Positions 32,258 through 40,690 of a stretch of DNA of 56,048 nucleotides are shown piece by piece. Position numbers and translations under genes: made by a program. Source of the DNA: Clostridia bacterium. GTDB lineage: Bacteria > Bacillota > Clostridia > Christensenellales > Aristaeellaceae. Each line of letters opens with the position of its first letter. Position 1 is the first letter of the stretch. The stretch covers positions 1-56,048 of the forward strand of contig JAFXJP010000006.1 in NCBI GenBank assembly GCA_017532155.1, written 5' to 3'. The notes beneath the pieces were generated by a model that ran no database searches, had not been told where the DNA came from, and saw only the letters and a program-made list of their open reading frames with translations.

Positions 32258-34678
32258 ATGCCGACAACTGCGTTTGACAAGGAGTCAATTAAAAAGTCGA
32301 TCGTAGGCAAGATTCAGCGTTATAACGGCCGTACGCTGGAGGATGCGACCGAGCAGCAGATATATCAGGCCGTTGCGTCTACCATTCGCGATCAGATCAT
32401 GCAAAAATGGGTGTCTGCCCGTGAGGCGGATAAAACCTATATGGGCAAGCGCCTTTATTATCTGTCTGTTGAGTTCCTGATGGGTCGCAGCCTGCAGTGC
32501 AATGCGGTAAACCTCTGCTCGATGGAAAACGTGCGCGAGGCGCTGATGGAGCTGGGCATCAACTGGCGCCATATTTTCCGCGAGGAGCCCGAACCTGGCC
32601 TCGGCAACGGCGGTCTGGGCCGTCTTGCCGCCTGCTTCCTGGATTCTCTGGCTTCTGTGGAGCTGCCTGCCATGGGCTGCTCCATCCGCTATGAATACGG
32701 CCTTTTCCGTCAGCGTGTCGTGGACGGTCAGCAGGTGGAGGTGCCTGATAACTGGCTGGAAAACGGAAACGTGTGGGAAGTTCCTTCTCCCGATGACAGC
32801 GTGGTCGTGAACTTCGGCGGCCATGTAGAAATGGTCGAAGAGAACGGCCGTACCAATTACAAGCTGTGCGATTATCGCAGCGTGCAGGCCGTGCCGTATG
32901 ACATGCCCATCGCCGGCTATGACTGCAATACCGTCAACACCCTGCGCTTGTGGCGTCCCCGCAGCGTGAAGGAAAACCTGAACCTGGGCGCCTTCTCCTC
33001 CGGCAACTATGAAAAGGCGCTGGAGCAGGATCTTTCTTCCATCATCAGTAAAGTTCTCTATCCCGAAGACAGCCATTACGAGGGCAAGAGCCTGCGCCTG
33101 ACGCAGCACTACTTCTTCACCAGCGCTACGCTGCAGTATGCGGTGAAGGACTTCAAGCGCCGCTTCGGTACCCGCTTCAATCTGATGCCCGAAAAGATGA
33201 CGGTGCATATCAACGATACGCATCCGGGCCTGGCGATTCCCGAGCTTATGCGCATTCTGATGGATGAGGAAGGCCTGGGCTGGGATGAGGCGCAGGCGAT
33301 CGTCAGCAAGACTGTGGCTTATACCAATCATACCGTGCTGTCTGAGGCGCTTGAAAAGTGGCCCGAGCAGATGATGAAGGAACGTCTGCCCCGCATCTAT
33401 ATGATTCTGGAGGAGATGAACCGCCGTCTGTGCGCGCGCCTGTGGAACGCCTTCCCCGGCGACTGGGACCGCATTGCCAAGATGGCTATCCTCGCCTACG
33501 GTCAGGTGCATATGGCCAATCTGTGCGTGGCGATGAGCTACTCCGTCAACGGCGTCAGCCGCCTGCACGGCGAGATCCTCAAGGCGGATACCTTCAATGA
33601 TTACTATCAGCTGATGCCCGAAAAGTTCAGCTATATCACCAACGGCATCACCCACCGCCGCTGGCTGATGGCCTGCAACACGCATCTGCGTGATCTGATC
33701 ACCAGCGCGATCGGCGATAAGTGGTATAAGAACCCCGAGTATCTGAGCGAGCTCAAGCCCTTTGCCGATGACGCGGCCTTCCGCGCCGAATTTGAAAAAG
33801 TAAAGCGCTTCAATAAGCATCAGTTCAACCACATGCTTGATCAGCGCCAGGGCATGACGGTGGATGAGGACTTCCTCTTTGACACCCAGTGCAAGCGCCT
33901 GCATGAGTATAAGCGCCAGCTGCTCAACGCCCTGCACATCCATGTGCTGTACAACCGCATTATGGATGACCCGAACTATACCATGGTGCCGCGCGTATTC
34001 ATCTTTGGCGCCAAGGCCAGCCCCGGTTATTACAAGGCTAAATTGATCATCCGCTATATCCTGGCGCTGTCCAAGATGATTGATAAATCTCCCCGCGCCC
34101 GCAAGATGCTGCGCGTGGTCTTCGTGGAAAACTATGATGTTTCCGCCGCCGAAGCCATCATGCCGGCGACCGATCTGAGTGAACAGCTCTCTACGGCCGG
34201 CAAGGAAGCCAGCGGCACGGGCAACATGAAATTCATGATGAACGGCGCGCTGACGATGGGTACCATGGACGGCGCCAATGTGGAAATCTACGAGCAGGTA
34301 GGCGCGGATAACATTTATATCTTCGGCATGCGTGCGGATACTGTGGCGGTGCTCGAGCGTGAGGGCGGTTACAACCCGCTGCAGATCTTCGAAAACAATG
34401 CTGAGGTTCGCCGCGCATTGACGCAGATGATCGATGGTACGCTGATGCCTGACAGCCCCACGGCCCTGCAGGAACTGTACCACGATATGCTCTTCAACGA
34501 TCGCTACTTCGTTATGAAGGACTTTGGCAGCTATTCGATGGCCCAGCGCCGCGTGAACGAGGATTACCTCGACCGCGATAAGTGGCTGCGCATGGCGGTG
34601 CTTAATACTGCGTCTTCCGGCATTTTCTCCTCCGACCGCACGATCCGCGAGTATAACGAGAAAATCTGGCATATCTAA
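32258..34678 (+). CDS. glgP: Glycogen/maltodextrin phosphorylase
   Basis: This 806-residue enzyme releases glucose-1-phosphate from alpha-1,4-glucans. The N-terminal Y-Y-L-S-V-E-F-L-M-G-R and L-G-N-G-G-L-G-R-L-A-A-C are family marks. The PLP lysine is K658 in E-A-S-G-T-G-N-M-K-F, with G-T-M-D-G-A-N-V-E-I following. The start at 32258 follows GGAGGG. No other glycogen genes are in the window, so it stands alone. Codon choice is biased toward C-ending codons, suggesting high expression. Its transcript ends in the hairpin array at 34680. Confidence 0.95.
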   Translation: MPTTAFDKESIKKSIVGKIQRYNGRTLEDATEQQIYQAVASTIRDQIMQKWVSAREADKTYMGKRLYYLSVEFLMGRSLQCNAVNLCSMENVREALMELGINWRHIFREEPEPGLGNGGLGRLAACFLDSLASVELPAMGCSIRYEYGLFRQRVVDGQQVEVPDNWLENGNVWEVPSPDDSVVVNFGGHVEMVEENGRTNYKLCDYRSVQAVPYDMPIAGYDCNTVNTLRLWRPRSVKENLNLGAFSSGNYEKALEQDLSSIISKVLYPEDSHYEGKSLRLTQHYFFTSATLQYAVKDFKRRFGTRFNLMPEKMTVHINDTHPGLAIPELMRILMDEEGLGWDEAQAIVSKTVAYTNHTVLSEALEKWPEQMMKERLPRIYMILEEMNRRLCARLWNAFPGDWDRIAKMAILAYGQVHMANLCVAMSYSVNGVSRLHGEILKADTFNDYYQLMPEKFSYITNGITHRRWLMACNTHLRDLITSAIGDKWYKNPEYLSELKPFADDAAFRAEFEKVKRFNKHQFNHMLDQRQGMTVDEDFLFDTQCKRLHEYKRQLLNALHIHVLYNRIMDDPNYTMVPRVFIFGAKASPGYYKAKLIIRYILALSKMIDKSPRARKMLRVVFVENYDVSAAEAIMPATDLSEQLSTAGKEASGTGNMKFMMNGALTMGTMDGANVEIYEQVGADNIYIFGMRADTVAVLEREGGYNPLQIFENNAEVRRALTQMIDGTLMPDSPTALQELYHDMLFNDRYFVMKDFGSYSMAQRRVNEDYLDRDKWLRMAVLNTASSGIFSSDRTIREYNEKIWHI

Positions 34679-34702
34679 CGGACTTTGGCAGGACAAAGTC
34701 CT

Positions 34703-34736
34703 CGGTGAAAAATCAGCTAAAGCTGTTTTTTCACCG
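34703..34736 (+). terminator. Probable glgP terminator within the hairpin array
   Basis: CAGC-TAAA-GCTG followed by TTTTTT, with an A5 run before it that pairs with the T run and an outer CGGTG/CACCG clamp. Confidence 0.7.
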
Positions 34737-35090
34737 CTCATCATTTTCCTGTGAGGCTACGCCTCACGGCCGGAAAATGATATAGGAAGCAGTATTCCAA
34801 CTGCTCCTCGCGGCGTACATGCCGCCGCTGCGGATTACAAAAGAGGGCGCTGCGCCCCTCTTTACTCCCCGCTGATTTAGTGCCGATTTTGCATAAATGA
34901 AGGGCTTTGAATCTTCTTCCAAAGCCCTGCATTTCCCAAAGGTGACAGTAAATCGAGGAGAGCAACGAGAGGCGCAGCGCTCTCGTTTATTATCCGCAGC
35001 GGCGGCGTGTACGCCGCGAGGAGCAGCCAGAGGCTGCTTCCGGTATCATTTTCCGGCCGTGCGGCTTGCCGCACAGGAAAATGATGATAT

Positions 35091-35124
35091 CCGAAAAAGA
35101 ACGGAAGCTCCCGTTCTTTTTCGG
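35091..35124. terminator. Strong hairpin, likely terminator of the DUF1540 gene
   Basis: A perfect 14-bp stem, CCGAAAAAGAACGG and CCGTTCTTTTTCGG, with loop AAGCTC. It lies just downstream of the minus-strand gene's stop, behind the H1' hairpin. Confidence 0.65.
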
Positions 35125-35145
35125 AGCAGGATGCCTGCATCCTGC

Positions 35146-35319
35146 TTATTTCGCGTGATAGCTGCCGCACATGCTTTCATCGGCGGCCTCGCCGGTGTAA
35201 GCCATGGGCGTAGGCTCCACATTGATGCTTTCCAGGTCGCAGTAGTTTTCGGCGTTGTGGTGCTTGCAGGAAGCAACGGAGCAATGAATGCACTGATGAC
35301 CGGCCTTGGGATGACTCAT
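35146..35319 (-). CDS. DUF1540 small cysteine-rich protein
   Basis: This 57-residue protein starts at 35319 behind AAGGAAGG and ends in TAA at 35146-35148. Six cysteines in the order C-I-H-C-S-V-A-S-C-K-H-H, then Y-C-D-L-E-S-I-N-V and M-C-G-S-Y, match the DUF1540 pattern of clostridial proteins that probably bind a metal. The function of the family is unknown. The H1' hairpin of the palindrome touches its stop codon. Confidence 0.8.
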   Translation of the reverse strand: MSHPKAGHQCIHCSVASCKHHNAENYCDLESINVEPTPMAYTGEAADESMCGSYHAK

Positions 35320-35407
35320 AGAATGATCCTTCCTTTCAAATGAGATAGAGAAGGACGGCAGATAGCATCTGCTGCGCGAAAATGCCGCGCTTTTGCGTCC
35401 ACAGTCA

Positions 35408-35436
35408 TTGTGTCCGTTTGGGCGCGTTGATATAAA
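35408..35436 (+). promoter_or_regulatory. Promoter for the preQ1 riboswitch-queT transcript
   Basis: TTGTGT (35408-35413) and TATAAA (35431-35436), 17 bp apart, about 20 bp before the riboswitch. The stretch from 35320 to 35407 shows nothing else. Confidence 0.5.
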
Positions 35437-35462
35437 TGAAAAAATTGCCAGAAAAACTGGCT

Positions 35463-35503
35463 GGTGAGTTCGGAACCATCCTCACCTAAAACAAAACTAA
35501 GGA
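35463..35503 (+). ncRNA. PreQ1-I riboswitch
   Basis: Stem GGTGAG (35463-35468) and CTCACC (35481-35486) encloses a 12-nt loop; it is followed by the A-rich tail TAAAACAAAA and CTAAGGAG, the class I preQ1 aptamer layout. The tail holds the ribosome site of queT, so bound preQ1 would close the pseudoknot and hide it, stopping translation. Confidence 0.87.
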
Positions 35504-35516
35504 GTGAAACTTCAAA

Positions 35517-35996
35517 ATGAAAAAGAACGGTGCATTGTATCTGTCTCACGCGGCGGTGATTGCGGCGCTGTATGTAGCGCTGACGTATTTGAGCAACATG
35601 CTTGGCCTGTGGGAAATCCGCTTTTCCGAGGCGCTGTGCATCCTGCCGTATTTTACGGCGGCGGCGGTGCCGGGGCTGACGATCGGCTGCATACTGGCCA
35701 ATCTCCTTACGGGCTGCGCGCTGTGGGACGTTGTCTTCGGCTCGCTGGCTACGTTCATCGGCGCGTTTGCGGCGCATCTTCTGCGCAAAAAAAGCTGGCT
35801 CTTTGCGCCCTGGCCCAATATTATCGCCAATACGCTGGTTGTACCGCTGATTCTGCGCTATGTGTACCTGGATACCTCGCGGACGCTGCCCGGGCTGTTT
35901 GCCTATATGGCGGTGAGCGAAATTGTTTCGGCGGGAGTGCTTGGGTATATGCTGCTCAAAGCGCTGAAAAAGCATGAACGGATTTTTCAGATGTAA
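35517..35996 (+). CDS. queT: QueT family transporter
   Basis: This 159-residue protein has five or six membrane helices and the QueT start A-L-Y-V-A-L-T-Y-L-S-N-M-L-G-L-W-E-I-R-F-S-E-A-L, with P-Y-F-T-A-A-A-V-P-G-L and P-N-I-I-A-N-T-L-V-V-P. QueT is the predicted substrate-binding part of an ECF importer for a queuosine precursor. The preQ1-I riboswitch just upstream agrees fully. The energising module (EcfA, EcfT) is not in the window. Confidence 0.93.
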   Translation: MKKNGALYLSHAAVIAALYVALTYLSNMLGLWEIRFSEALCILPYFTAAAVPGLTIGCILANLLTGCALWDVVFGSLATFIGAFAAHLLRKKSWLFAPWPNIIANTLVVPLILRYVYLDTSRTLPGLFAYMAVSEIVSAGVLGYMLLKALKKHERIFQM

Positions 35997-36003
35997 ACGT
36001 TAT

Positions 36004-36032
36004 TTGAACTGTGCGGCGATTTGTGCTATAAT
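36004..36032 (+). promoter_or_regulatory. Promoter for the zinc-ribbon membrane protein gene
   Basis: TTGAAC (36004-36009) and TATAAT (36027-36032), 17 bp apart, right after queT. Confidence 0.75.
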
Positions 36033-36062
36033 GATGAAACTGTGAATCAGGGAGGGAAGCGG

Positions 36063-36731
36063 ATGCACGTATATTACTGCAGGAAATGCAAGCGCGACAG
36101 CGCTTCGCCTGTTTGTGAGCATTGCGGGGTGCAGATCACCTCGCTTAATCAGAATGAGCGCTTCCGCTGGCGCACGCTGCGCGTGCCGCTGGGGGATACG
36201 CAGACGGTTCTTGGCGCGCTCAAGGTATTGTTCTTTACGCTGCTGGTGCTGACAATGGTGCTTTTTATCGGCGAATTGCTGTTCTCGCAGAATAAGGCTT
36301 CGGCGGTAAATCTGCTGACGATTGGCGGACTGCTGCCGTGGATGCTGATTTTTCTGGCGGCGGGCGCAGGGTTGATACTGCTGGTGCTGGGATTGCAGGG
36401 GCAGGAGGAAATGCACTATGTGATCGACTACCGCGGCGCGCATTTGCAGACGTGGATTGTGCCCGGCAGGATCAAGTGCTATGCGCGTTTTCTGCCGTAC
36501 GAAGAGTATAACATCGTGCCTGGCCCGGATGGGGAAAAGCGATTGATGATCAGCGAAAGCCATCTGGTATGGGAGGATGTGTGCCGCTGCGAGGTGTCGC
36601 GCCGGGCGGGCAGAATTGATTTGTATCGCCCCAGCGGGTTTAAATTCATGAGCATCTATCCCGAACGCGAGGAAATGGACGCTGTTGTGAATTATATGAA
36701 TGCCAGAATGAAGCATTTGGTCAAAAAATAA
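36063..36731 (+). CDS. Hypothetical zinc-ribbon membrane protein
   Basis: This 222-residue protein was not assigned to a family. It begins with a zinc ribbon (Y-C-R-K-C, then C-E-H-C, residues 5-21), followed by two membrane helices (about 50-73 and 82-108) and a C-terminal cytoplasmic domain of mixed strands (about 115-222). It starts at 36063 behind GGGAGGGAAG and has its own promoter and terminator. A sensor or membrane-associated adaptor role is possible but has no direct support. Confidence 0.7.
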   Translation: MHVYYCRKCKRDSASPVCEHCGVQITSLNQNERFRWRTLRVPLGDTQTVLGALKVLFFTLLVLTMVLFIGELLFSQNKASAVNLLTIGGLLPWMLIFLAAGAGLILLVLGLQGQEEMHYVIDYRGAHLQTWIVPGRIKCYARFLPYEEYNIVPGPDGEKRLMISESHLVWEDVCRCEVSRRAGRIDLYRPSGFKFMSIYPEREEMDAVVNYMNARMKHLVKK

Positions 36732-36796
36732 GGAATATTACAAAAATTGCACACATTGCGTCGAAAATTTTAAATATTCTGATTTAAGCCTGAAAG

Positions 36797-36829
36797 AGAG
36801 AGAAAACGTCCCTGTTTTCTCTTTTTTTG
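36797..36829 (+). terminator. Terminator after the zinc-ribbon gene
   Basis: Stem AGAGAAAAC (36799-36807) and GTTTTCTCT (36814-36822), loop GTCCCT, followed by six T. Confidence 0.85.
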
Positions 36830-36864
36830 TTGCTGAAAATTCACGAAGTTTGTAAAGGGAGCTA

Positions 36865-36893
36865 TTGAAAAGACGAGCCATCTTTGATATAAT
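36865..36893 (+). promoter_or_regulatory. Promoter for the nucleoside ABC importer operon
   Basis: TTGAAA (36865-36870) and TATAAT (36888-36893), 17 bp apart. The 5' leader holds a small GAGGAT/ATCCTC hairpin; no purine riboswitch was seen. Confidence 0.8.
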
Positions 36894-36949
36894 CTTTTTG
36901 AATTGAGGATAGAAAATCCTCGCAGATAATATCATAGGAGGCACTATCA

Positions 36950-37966
36950 ATGAAAAAGTTCCTGTGCGTTCTTCTGACCGCGGTCATGCTGCTGAGCCTG
37001 GCCAACGCCGCCGCTTTCGCCGAGAAGGAAACCGTTCGCGTTGCGATGGTTACCGATACCGGCGGTATCAACGACCAGTCCTTCAACGCTCTGGCGTGGG
37101 CTGGCCTGGAGAAGGCTCAGGCTGAGCTGGGTGTGGAAGTTGCGTACCTCGAGTCCGTGACCGAAGCTGACTACGGCCCCAACCTGGAAACCCTCTACGA
37201 TGAAGGCTATGACCTGATCATCTGCATCGGCTTCATGATGGCTGACGCCGTGACCGAAGCCGCCAATGCGCATCCCGAGCAGCTGTACGCGATCATCGAC
37301 AACGCTTCCACCGCTGCCAACGTGACCGGCGTTAACTTCGCTACTGAGCAGTGCTCTTACCTGGTAGGCGTTGCCGCTGCCAAGATGACCAAGACCAACA
37401 ACGTTGGCTTCGTGATCGGCATGGTTTCTCCCGTCATGAACACCTTCGGTTACGGCTACTATGCCGGCATCAAGGACACCAACCCCGAAATCGTCATCCA
37501 GCCCTACAACGCCAACAGCTTCGGCGATGTTGCCGGCGGTAAGGTTGCTGCCAACTCTATGTTCACCAATGGCGCTGACATCGTGTACCACGCTGCGGGC
37601 GGCACGGGCATTGGCGTTATCGAAGCTGCCAAGGAACAGGGCAAGCTGGCCATCGGCGTTGACCAGGACCAGTCCTACCTCGCTCCCGAAGCTGTGCTGA
37701 CCTCTGCTATGAAGCGTGTTGACAACGGCGTGTTCACCCTGTGCAAGGGCGTTGTTGAAGGCACCCTGCATGGCGGCGACGTTCTGTACACCATGGCTGA
37801 CGGCGCTGTTGGCATCGCTCCCACCGTCACCCTGATGAGCCAGGAAGCTCTGGACGCTGTCAAGGCTGCTGAAGAAGCCATCCTGAACGGCACCATCGTT
37901 GTGCCCGCCACCCAGGAAGCCTTCGACGCTGCTTACGGCGCTGATCTGTACACCCTGGACGACTAA
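36950..37966 (+). CDS. BMP family substrate-binding protein of a nucleoside-type ABC importer
   Basis: This 338-residue protein has a signal peptide (core L-L-T-A-V-M-L-L-S-L, cleavage probably after A-F-A, about 24) and the BMP/TmpC domain: V-A-M-V-T-D-T-G-G-I-N-D-Q-S-F-N, I-I-C-I-G-F-M-M-A-D-A-V and D-I-V-Y-H-A-A-G-G-T-G. BMP proteins usually bind purine nucleosides. Unlike most Gram-positive members it has no lipobox cysteine, so it would be released or held some other way. Codons are strongly biased (AAC, TTC, GAC), a sign of high expression. A terminator separates it from the ATPase gene. Confidence 0.9.
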   Translation: MKKFLCVLLTAVMLLSLANAAAFAEKETVRVAMVTDTGGINDQSFNALAWAGLEKAQAELGVEVAYLESVTEADYGPNLETLYDEGYDLIICIGFMMADAVTEAANAHPEQLYAIIDNASTAANVTGVNFATEQCSYLVGVAAAKMTKTNNVGFVIGMVSPVMNTFGYGYYAGIKDTNPEIVIQPYNANSFGDVAGGKVAANSMFTNGADIVYHAAGGTGIGVIEAAKEQGKLAIGVDQDQSYLAPEAVLTSAMKRVDNGVFTLCKGVVEGTLHGGDVLYTMADGAVGIAPTVTLMSQEALDAVKAAEEAILNGTIVVPATQEAFDAAYGADLYTLDD

Positions 37967-37983
37967 TTCCTAAATAAGCTTGG

Positions 37984-38016
37984 TCCCTGCCCGGGCTTGC
38001 CCGGGCAGGGATTTTT
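37984..38016 (+). terminator. Intra-operon terminator after the binding-protein gene
   Basis: A perfect 13-bp stem, TCCCTGCCCGGGC and its complement, with loop TT, followed by TTTTT. It should make the binding-protein mRNA more abundant than the transporter mRNA. Confidence 0.92.
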
Positions 38017-38067
38017 CCAAACAAGGGATAGAATTCACCACACGCTGAGAAATGGAGGTGCAATCGC

Positions 38068-39621
38068 TTGAGCGAGAGCGAACGCATCAAAAAGGACGCG
38101 CCCATTGCGGTGGAAATGAAGAACATTGTCAAGATGTTCGGCTCTTTCCGCGCCAATGACGGCGTAAATCTGACTGTGCGCAAGGGCGAGATCCACGCGA
38201 TTCTGGGCGAAAACGGCGCGGGTAAATCCACGCTGATGAATATTCTGTACGGTTTGTATCAGCCGACCAGCGGTACCATTGCGATTAACGGCAAGCAGGT
38301 GAAAATCGACGGCCCCAACAAGGCCATCGAGCTGGGCATCGGCATGGTGCATCAGCACTTCATGCTGGTGCAGCCTTTTACGGTAACCGAAAACATCATT
38401 CTGGGCATGGAGCCTATGAAATCCGTTGGCCGCGTGAACATGAAGGCTGCGCGCGCCAAGGTGCAGGAAATTTCTGAAAGATACGGTCTGAACGTCAATC
38501 CTGACGCCAAGATCGAGGATATATCCGTCGGTATGCAGCAGCGTGCCGAAATTTTGAAGGTGCTTTACCGCGGCGCGGATATCCTGATTCTGGATGAGCC
38601 GACCTCCTCGCTGACCCCGCAGGAGATTGTGGAGCTTATCCATATCATGCATAACCTGACCAAGGAAGGCAAGACCATTATCATCATTACCCATAAGCTG
38701 AAGGAAATCAAGGAATCGGCCGATAAGTGCACCATCATTCGCCAGGGCAAGTATATTGACACGGTGGATGTGGCGGATGTGAGCGAGCATGACCTGGCTT
38801 CCATGATGGTGGGCCGCAATGTTGAGTTTGTGGTCGATAAGAAAGAGCATGAATTTGGCGATGTGGCGCTGAAGATCGAAGGGCTCTATGCCAAGGATTA
38901 CCGCAATATTGACGTGGTGCGCGGGCTGGATCTGCAAGTGCGCCGCGGCGAGATTGTGGGTATCGCCGGTATTGACGGCAACGGCCAGACTGAGCTGGTA
39001 GAGGTGCTGACGGGTCTGCGCAAGGCGACACAGGGCAAAATTACCATGAACGGTAAAGACGCCTATAACAAGACGCCGCGCGAACTGTTTGATATGGGCA
39101 TTTCGTCCATTCCCGCCGACCGTCAGAAGCACGGCCTGGTGCTGGATTATTCTGTAGAGGAAAACCTGCTGCTGCAGAATATCGACAATGCGCCCTATTC
39201 CAAGCATGGCGCGATCAATTTCAAGGCGATGCATGAGCATGCGGTGGAGCTGACACAGAAATTTGACGTGCGTCCCTCCGGTTGCGAGGGGAATCCTGCC
39301 GGCTCACTTTCGGGCGGCAACCAGCAGAAGGTAATTATCGCCCGCGAGGTGACCAACGATAAGGATCTTCTGATTGCTGTGAACCCCACGCGCGGTCTGG
39401 ACGTAGGCGCGATTGAATACGTGCACCGCTATATCGTCGATCAGCGTAACAAGGGCAAGGCGGTATTGCTGGTGTCCTTCGAGCTGGACGAGGTCATGAG
39501 CCTTTCTGACCGCATTGACGTAATTTTCGAAGGCAAGATTGTCGACAGCATTCCCGGCAGCGAAGCGGATGAAAATCAGCTGGGCCTGCTGATGGCGGGA
39601 GGAGGTAAGACGCATGGCTAA
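38068..39621 (+). CDS. ABC importer ATPase with two nucleotide-binding domains
   Basis: This 517-residue protein joins two ATPase domains, as in sugar and nucleoside importers of the RbsA/NupA kind. The first has Walker A G-E-N-G-A-G-K-S-T (about 51-59), the signature V-G-M-Q-Q-R and Walker B I-L-I-L-D-E-P-T; the second has the degenerate loop G-I-D-G-N-G-Q-T-E and the signature L-S-G-G-N-Q-Q-K, with V-N-P-T-R-G-L-D. It starts at TTG 38068, 7 bp after GGAGGTG, and overlaps the permease gene by 8 bp. It works with the BMP protein at 36950. Confidence 0.93.
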   Translation: MSESERIKKDAPIAVEMKNIVKMFGSFRANDGVNLTVRKGEIHAILGENGAGKSTLMNILYGLYQPTSGTIAINGKQVKIDGPNKAIELGIGMVHQHFMLVQPFTVTENIILGMEPMKSVGRVNMKAARAKVQEISERYGLNVNPDAKIEDISVGMQQRAEILKVLYRGADILILDEPTSSLTPQEIVELIHIMHNLTKEGKTIIIITHKLKEIKESADKCTIIRQGKYIDTVDVADVSEHDLASMMVGRNVEFVVDKKEHEFGDVALKIEGLYAKDYRNIDVVRGLDLQVRRGEIVGIAGIDGNGQTELVEVLTGLRKATQGKITMNGKDAYNKTPRELFDMGISSIPADRQKHGLVLDYSVEENLLLQNIDNAPYSKHGAINFKAMHEHAVELTQKFDVRPSGCEGNPAGSLSGGNQQKVIIAREVTNDKDLLIAVNPTRGLDVGAIEYVHRYIVDQRNKGKAVLLVSFELDEVMSLSDRIDVIFEGKIVDSIPGSEADENQLGLLMAGGGKTHG

Positions 39622-40690
39622 GAAACTGCTGAAAGGCAATTTTATCTATACGCTCTTTGCCATTATTGTCGGCTTTGCTGTCGGCGCCATTGCAATGGGC
39701 GTGGCGGGCTACAATCCGCTTGAAGCGTACGGCAGCCTGTTTGGCGTGGTGTTTGATACCACCAAAACAATGTCCTACAGCTTCATCGAATATGCCACGC
39801 CTTACATCCTGACAGGCCTTTCCGTTGCGTTCTCCTTCAAGACGGGTATTTTCAATATCGGTGCTGAGGGTCAGTACGTAATGGGTTCTGTCGCTGCCAT
39901 GCTGGTGGGTGCTTTTGTACCCGCGCCGGCGGTTGTGCTGATTCCCCTGTGCATTCTCGCCTCTGTGGCGGTGGGCGTGCTGTGGGGCGGCCTGGTTGGT
40001 TATCTGAAGGTCAGGTTCGGTTCGCATGAAGTGCTGTGCATGATCATGTTCAACTGGATTGCCTACTACCTGTCCAACTTCCTGGTGCTGGCGGACGGCA
40101 TCAATGTGGGCGGCGGCAAGACGTGGTCGCACTCCATTCAGGATGCTGCCAAGATTACCATTACCGATTGGTTCCCCAAGAATGCCGTTTCTTCCAGAAC
40201 GCATTTTGGCATTGTGATTGCCATTCTTTGCGTGATTGCAATTTATTACATCATCAACCGCACGACGCTGGGCTATCGTCTCAAGGCGGTGGGCTACAAC
40301 CGTTCTGCGGCAGAATACGCCGGCATCAATGCCAATCGCTGCGTGATCGTTTCTCTGGCGATTTCCGGCGCGCTGGCATCTCTGGCGGGCGGTCTGCAGG
40401 TGATGGGCGTAACGTACAAGGTGACGCAGTTTGCGGCGCAGGAAAGCTATGGCTTTAACGGTATCACCGTGGCGCTGATCGGCGCGACCAATCCCATCGG
40501 CACATTGATCGCCGGTTGGTTCTTCGGCGCTATGAAGTATGCCGGTACGCGCATGAAGCTGCTGGATGGCACCCGCGTTCCCAAGGAAATCGTGGACATC
40601 ATCATGGGCTGCATCGTGTTCTTCATCGCGATTTCCAACCTGTTCCGCGCGTTTGTCATGAACCGCGGCAAGAAGGGAGGCAAGGCGTAA
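39614..40690 (+). CDS. ABC nucleoside-type importer permease 1
   Basis: This 358-residue membrane protein of the BPD_transp_2 family has about ten helices. Marks are T-P-Y-I-L-T-G-L-S-V-A-F-S-F-K-T-G-I-F-N-I-G-A-E-G-Q, the G-Y-R-L-K-A-V-G-Y-N-R-S-A-A-E-Y-A-G-I coupling loop and G-F-N-G-I-T-V-A-L-I-G. The start lies inside the ATPase gene behind GGAGGAGG, and its stop shares bases with the next ATG (TAATG). Confidence 0.92.
   Translation: MAKKLLKGNFIYTLFAIIVGFAVGAIAMGVAGYNPLEAYGSLFGVVFDTTKTMSYSFIEYATPYILTGLSVAFSFKTGIFNIGAEGQYVMGSVAAMLVGAFVPAPAVVLIPLCILASVAVGVLWGGLVGYLKVRFGSHEVLCMIMFNWIAYYLSNFLVLADGINVGGGKTWSHSIQDAAKITITDWFPKNAVSSRTHFGIVIAILCVIAIYYIINRTTLGYRLKAVGYNRSAAEYAGINANRCVIVSLAISGALASLAGGLQVMGVTYKVTQFAAQESYGFNGITVALIGATNPIGTLIAGWFFGAMKYAGTRMKLLDGTRVPKEIVDIIMGCIVFFIAISNLFRAFVMNRGKKGGKA

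Larger units (their letters stand above)
34680..35146. repeat. Palindrome of thirteen hairpins between convergent genes
   Basis: The 467 bp between glgP and the DUF1540 gene are an ordered mirror of stem-loops around a central one: H1 34680-34701, H2 34703-34736, H3 34740-34781, H4 34785-34807, H5 34810-34825, H6 34839-34863, centre H7 34895-34934, then H6' 34964-34987, H5' 35002-35017, H4' 35020-35041, H3' 35045-35085, H2' 35091-35124, H1' 35125-35146. The H3-H6 block is repeated inverted as H6'-H3' at roughly 80% identity over about 125 bp (aligned by hand). Where the copies differ, stems stay paired: GAGGG/CCCTC against GAGAG/CTCTC in H6, and GTGAGG/CCTCAC against GTGCGG/CCGCAC in H3. No ORF was supported inside. 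It could be a non-autonomous mobile element, a REP-type element or a structured RNA. Confidence 0.85.

Noticed and set aside
32285-34744. An 819-codon minus-strand frame opposite glgP
   Set aside because: It is the antisense shadow of a fully recognisable phosphorylase; no start signals or known motifs.
34680-35146. CRISPR array or tandem repeat
   Set aside because: The repeats are inverted, each hairpin type occurs only twice, and there are no equal spacers.
36894-36949. Purine riboswitch ahead of the nucleoside importer
   Set aside because: The leader is too short and lacks the three-stem aptamer pattern.
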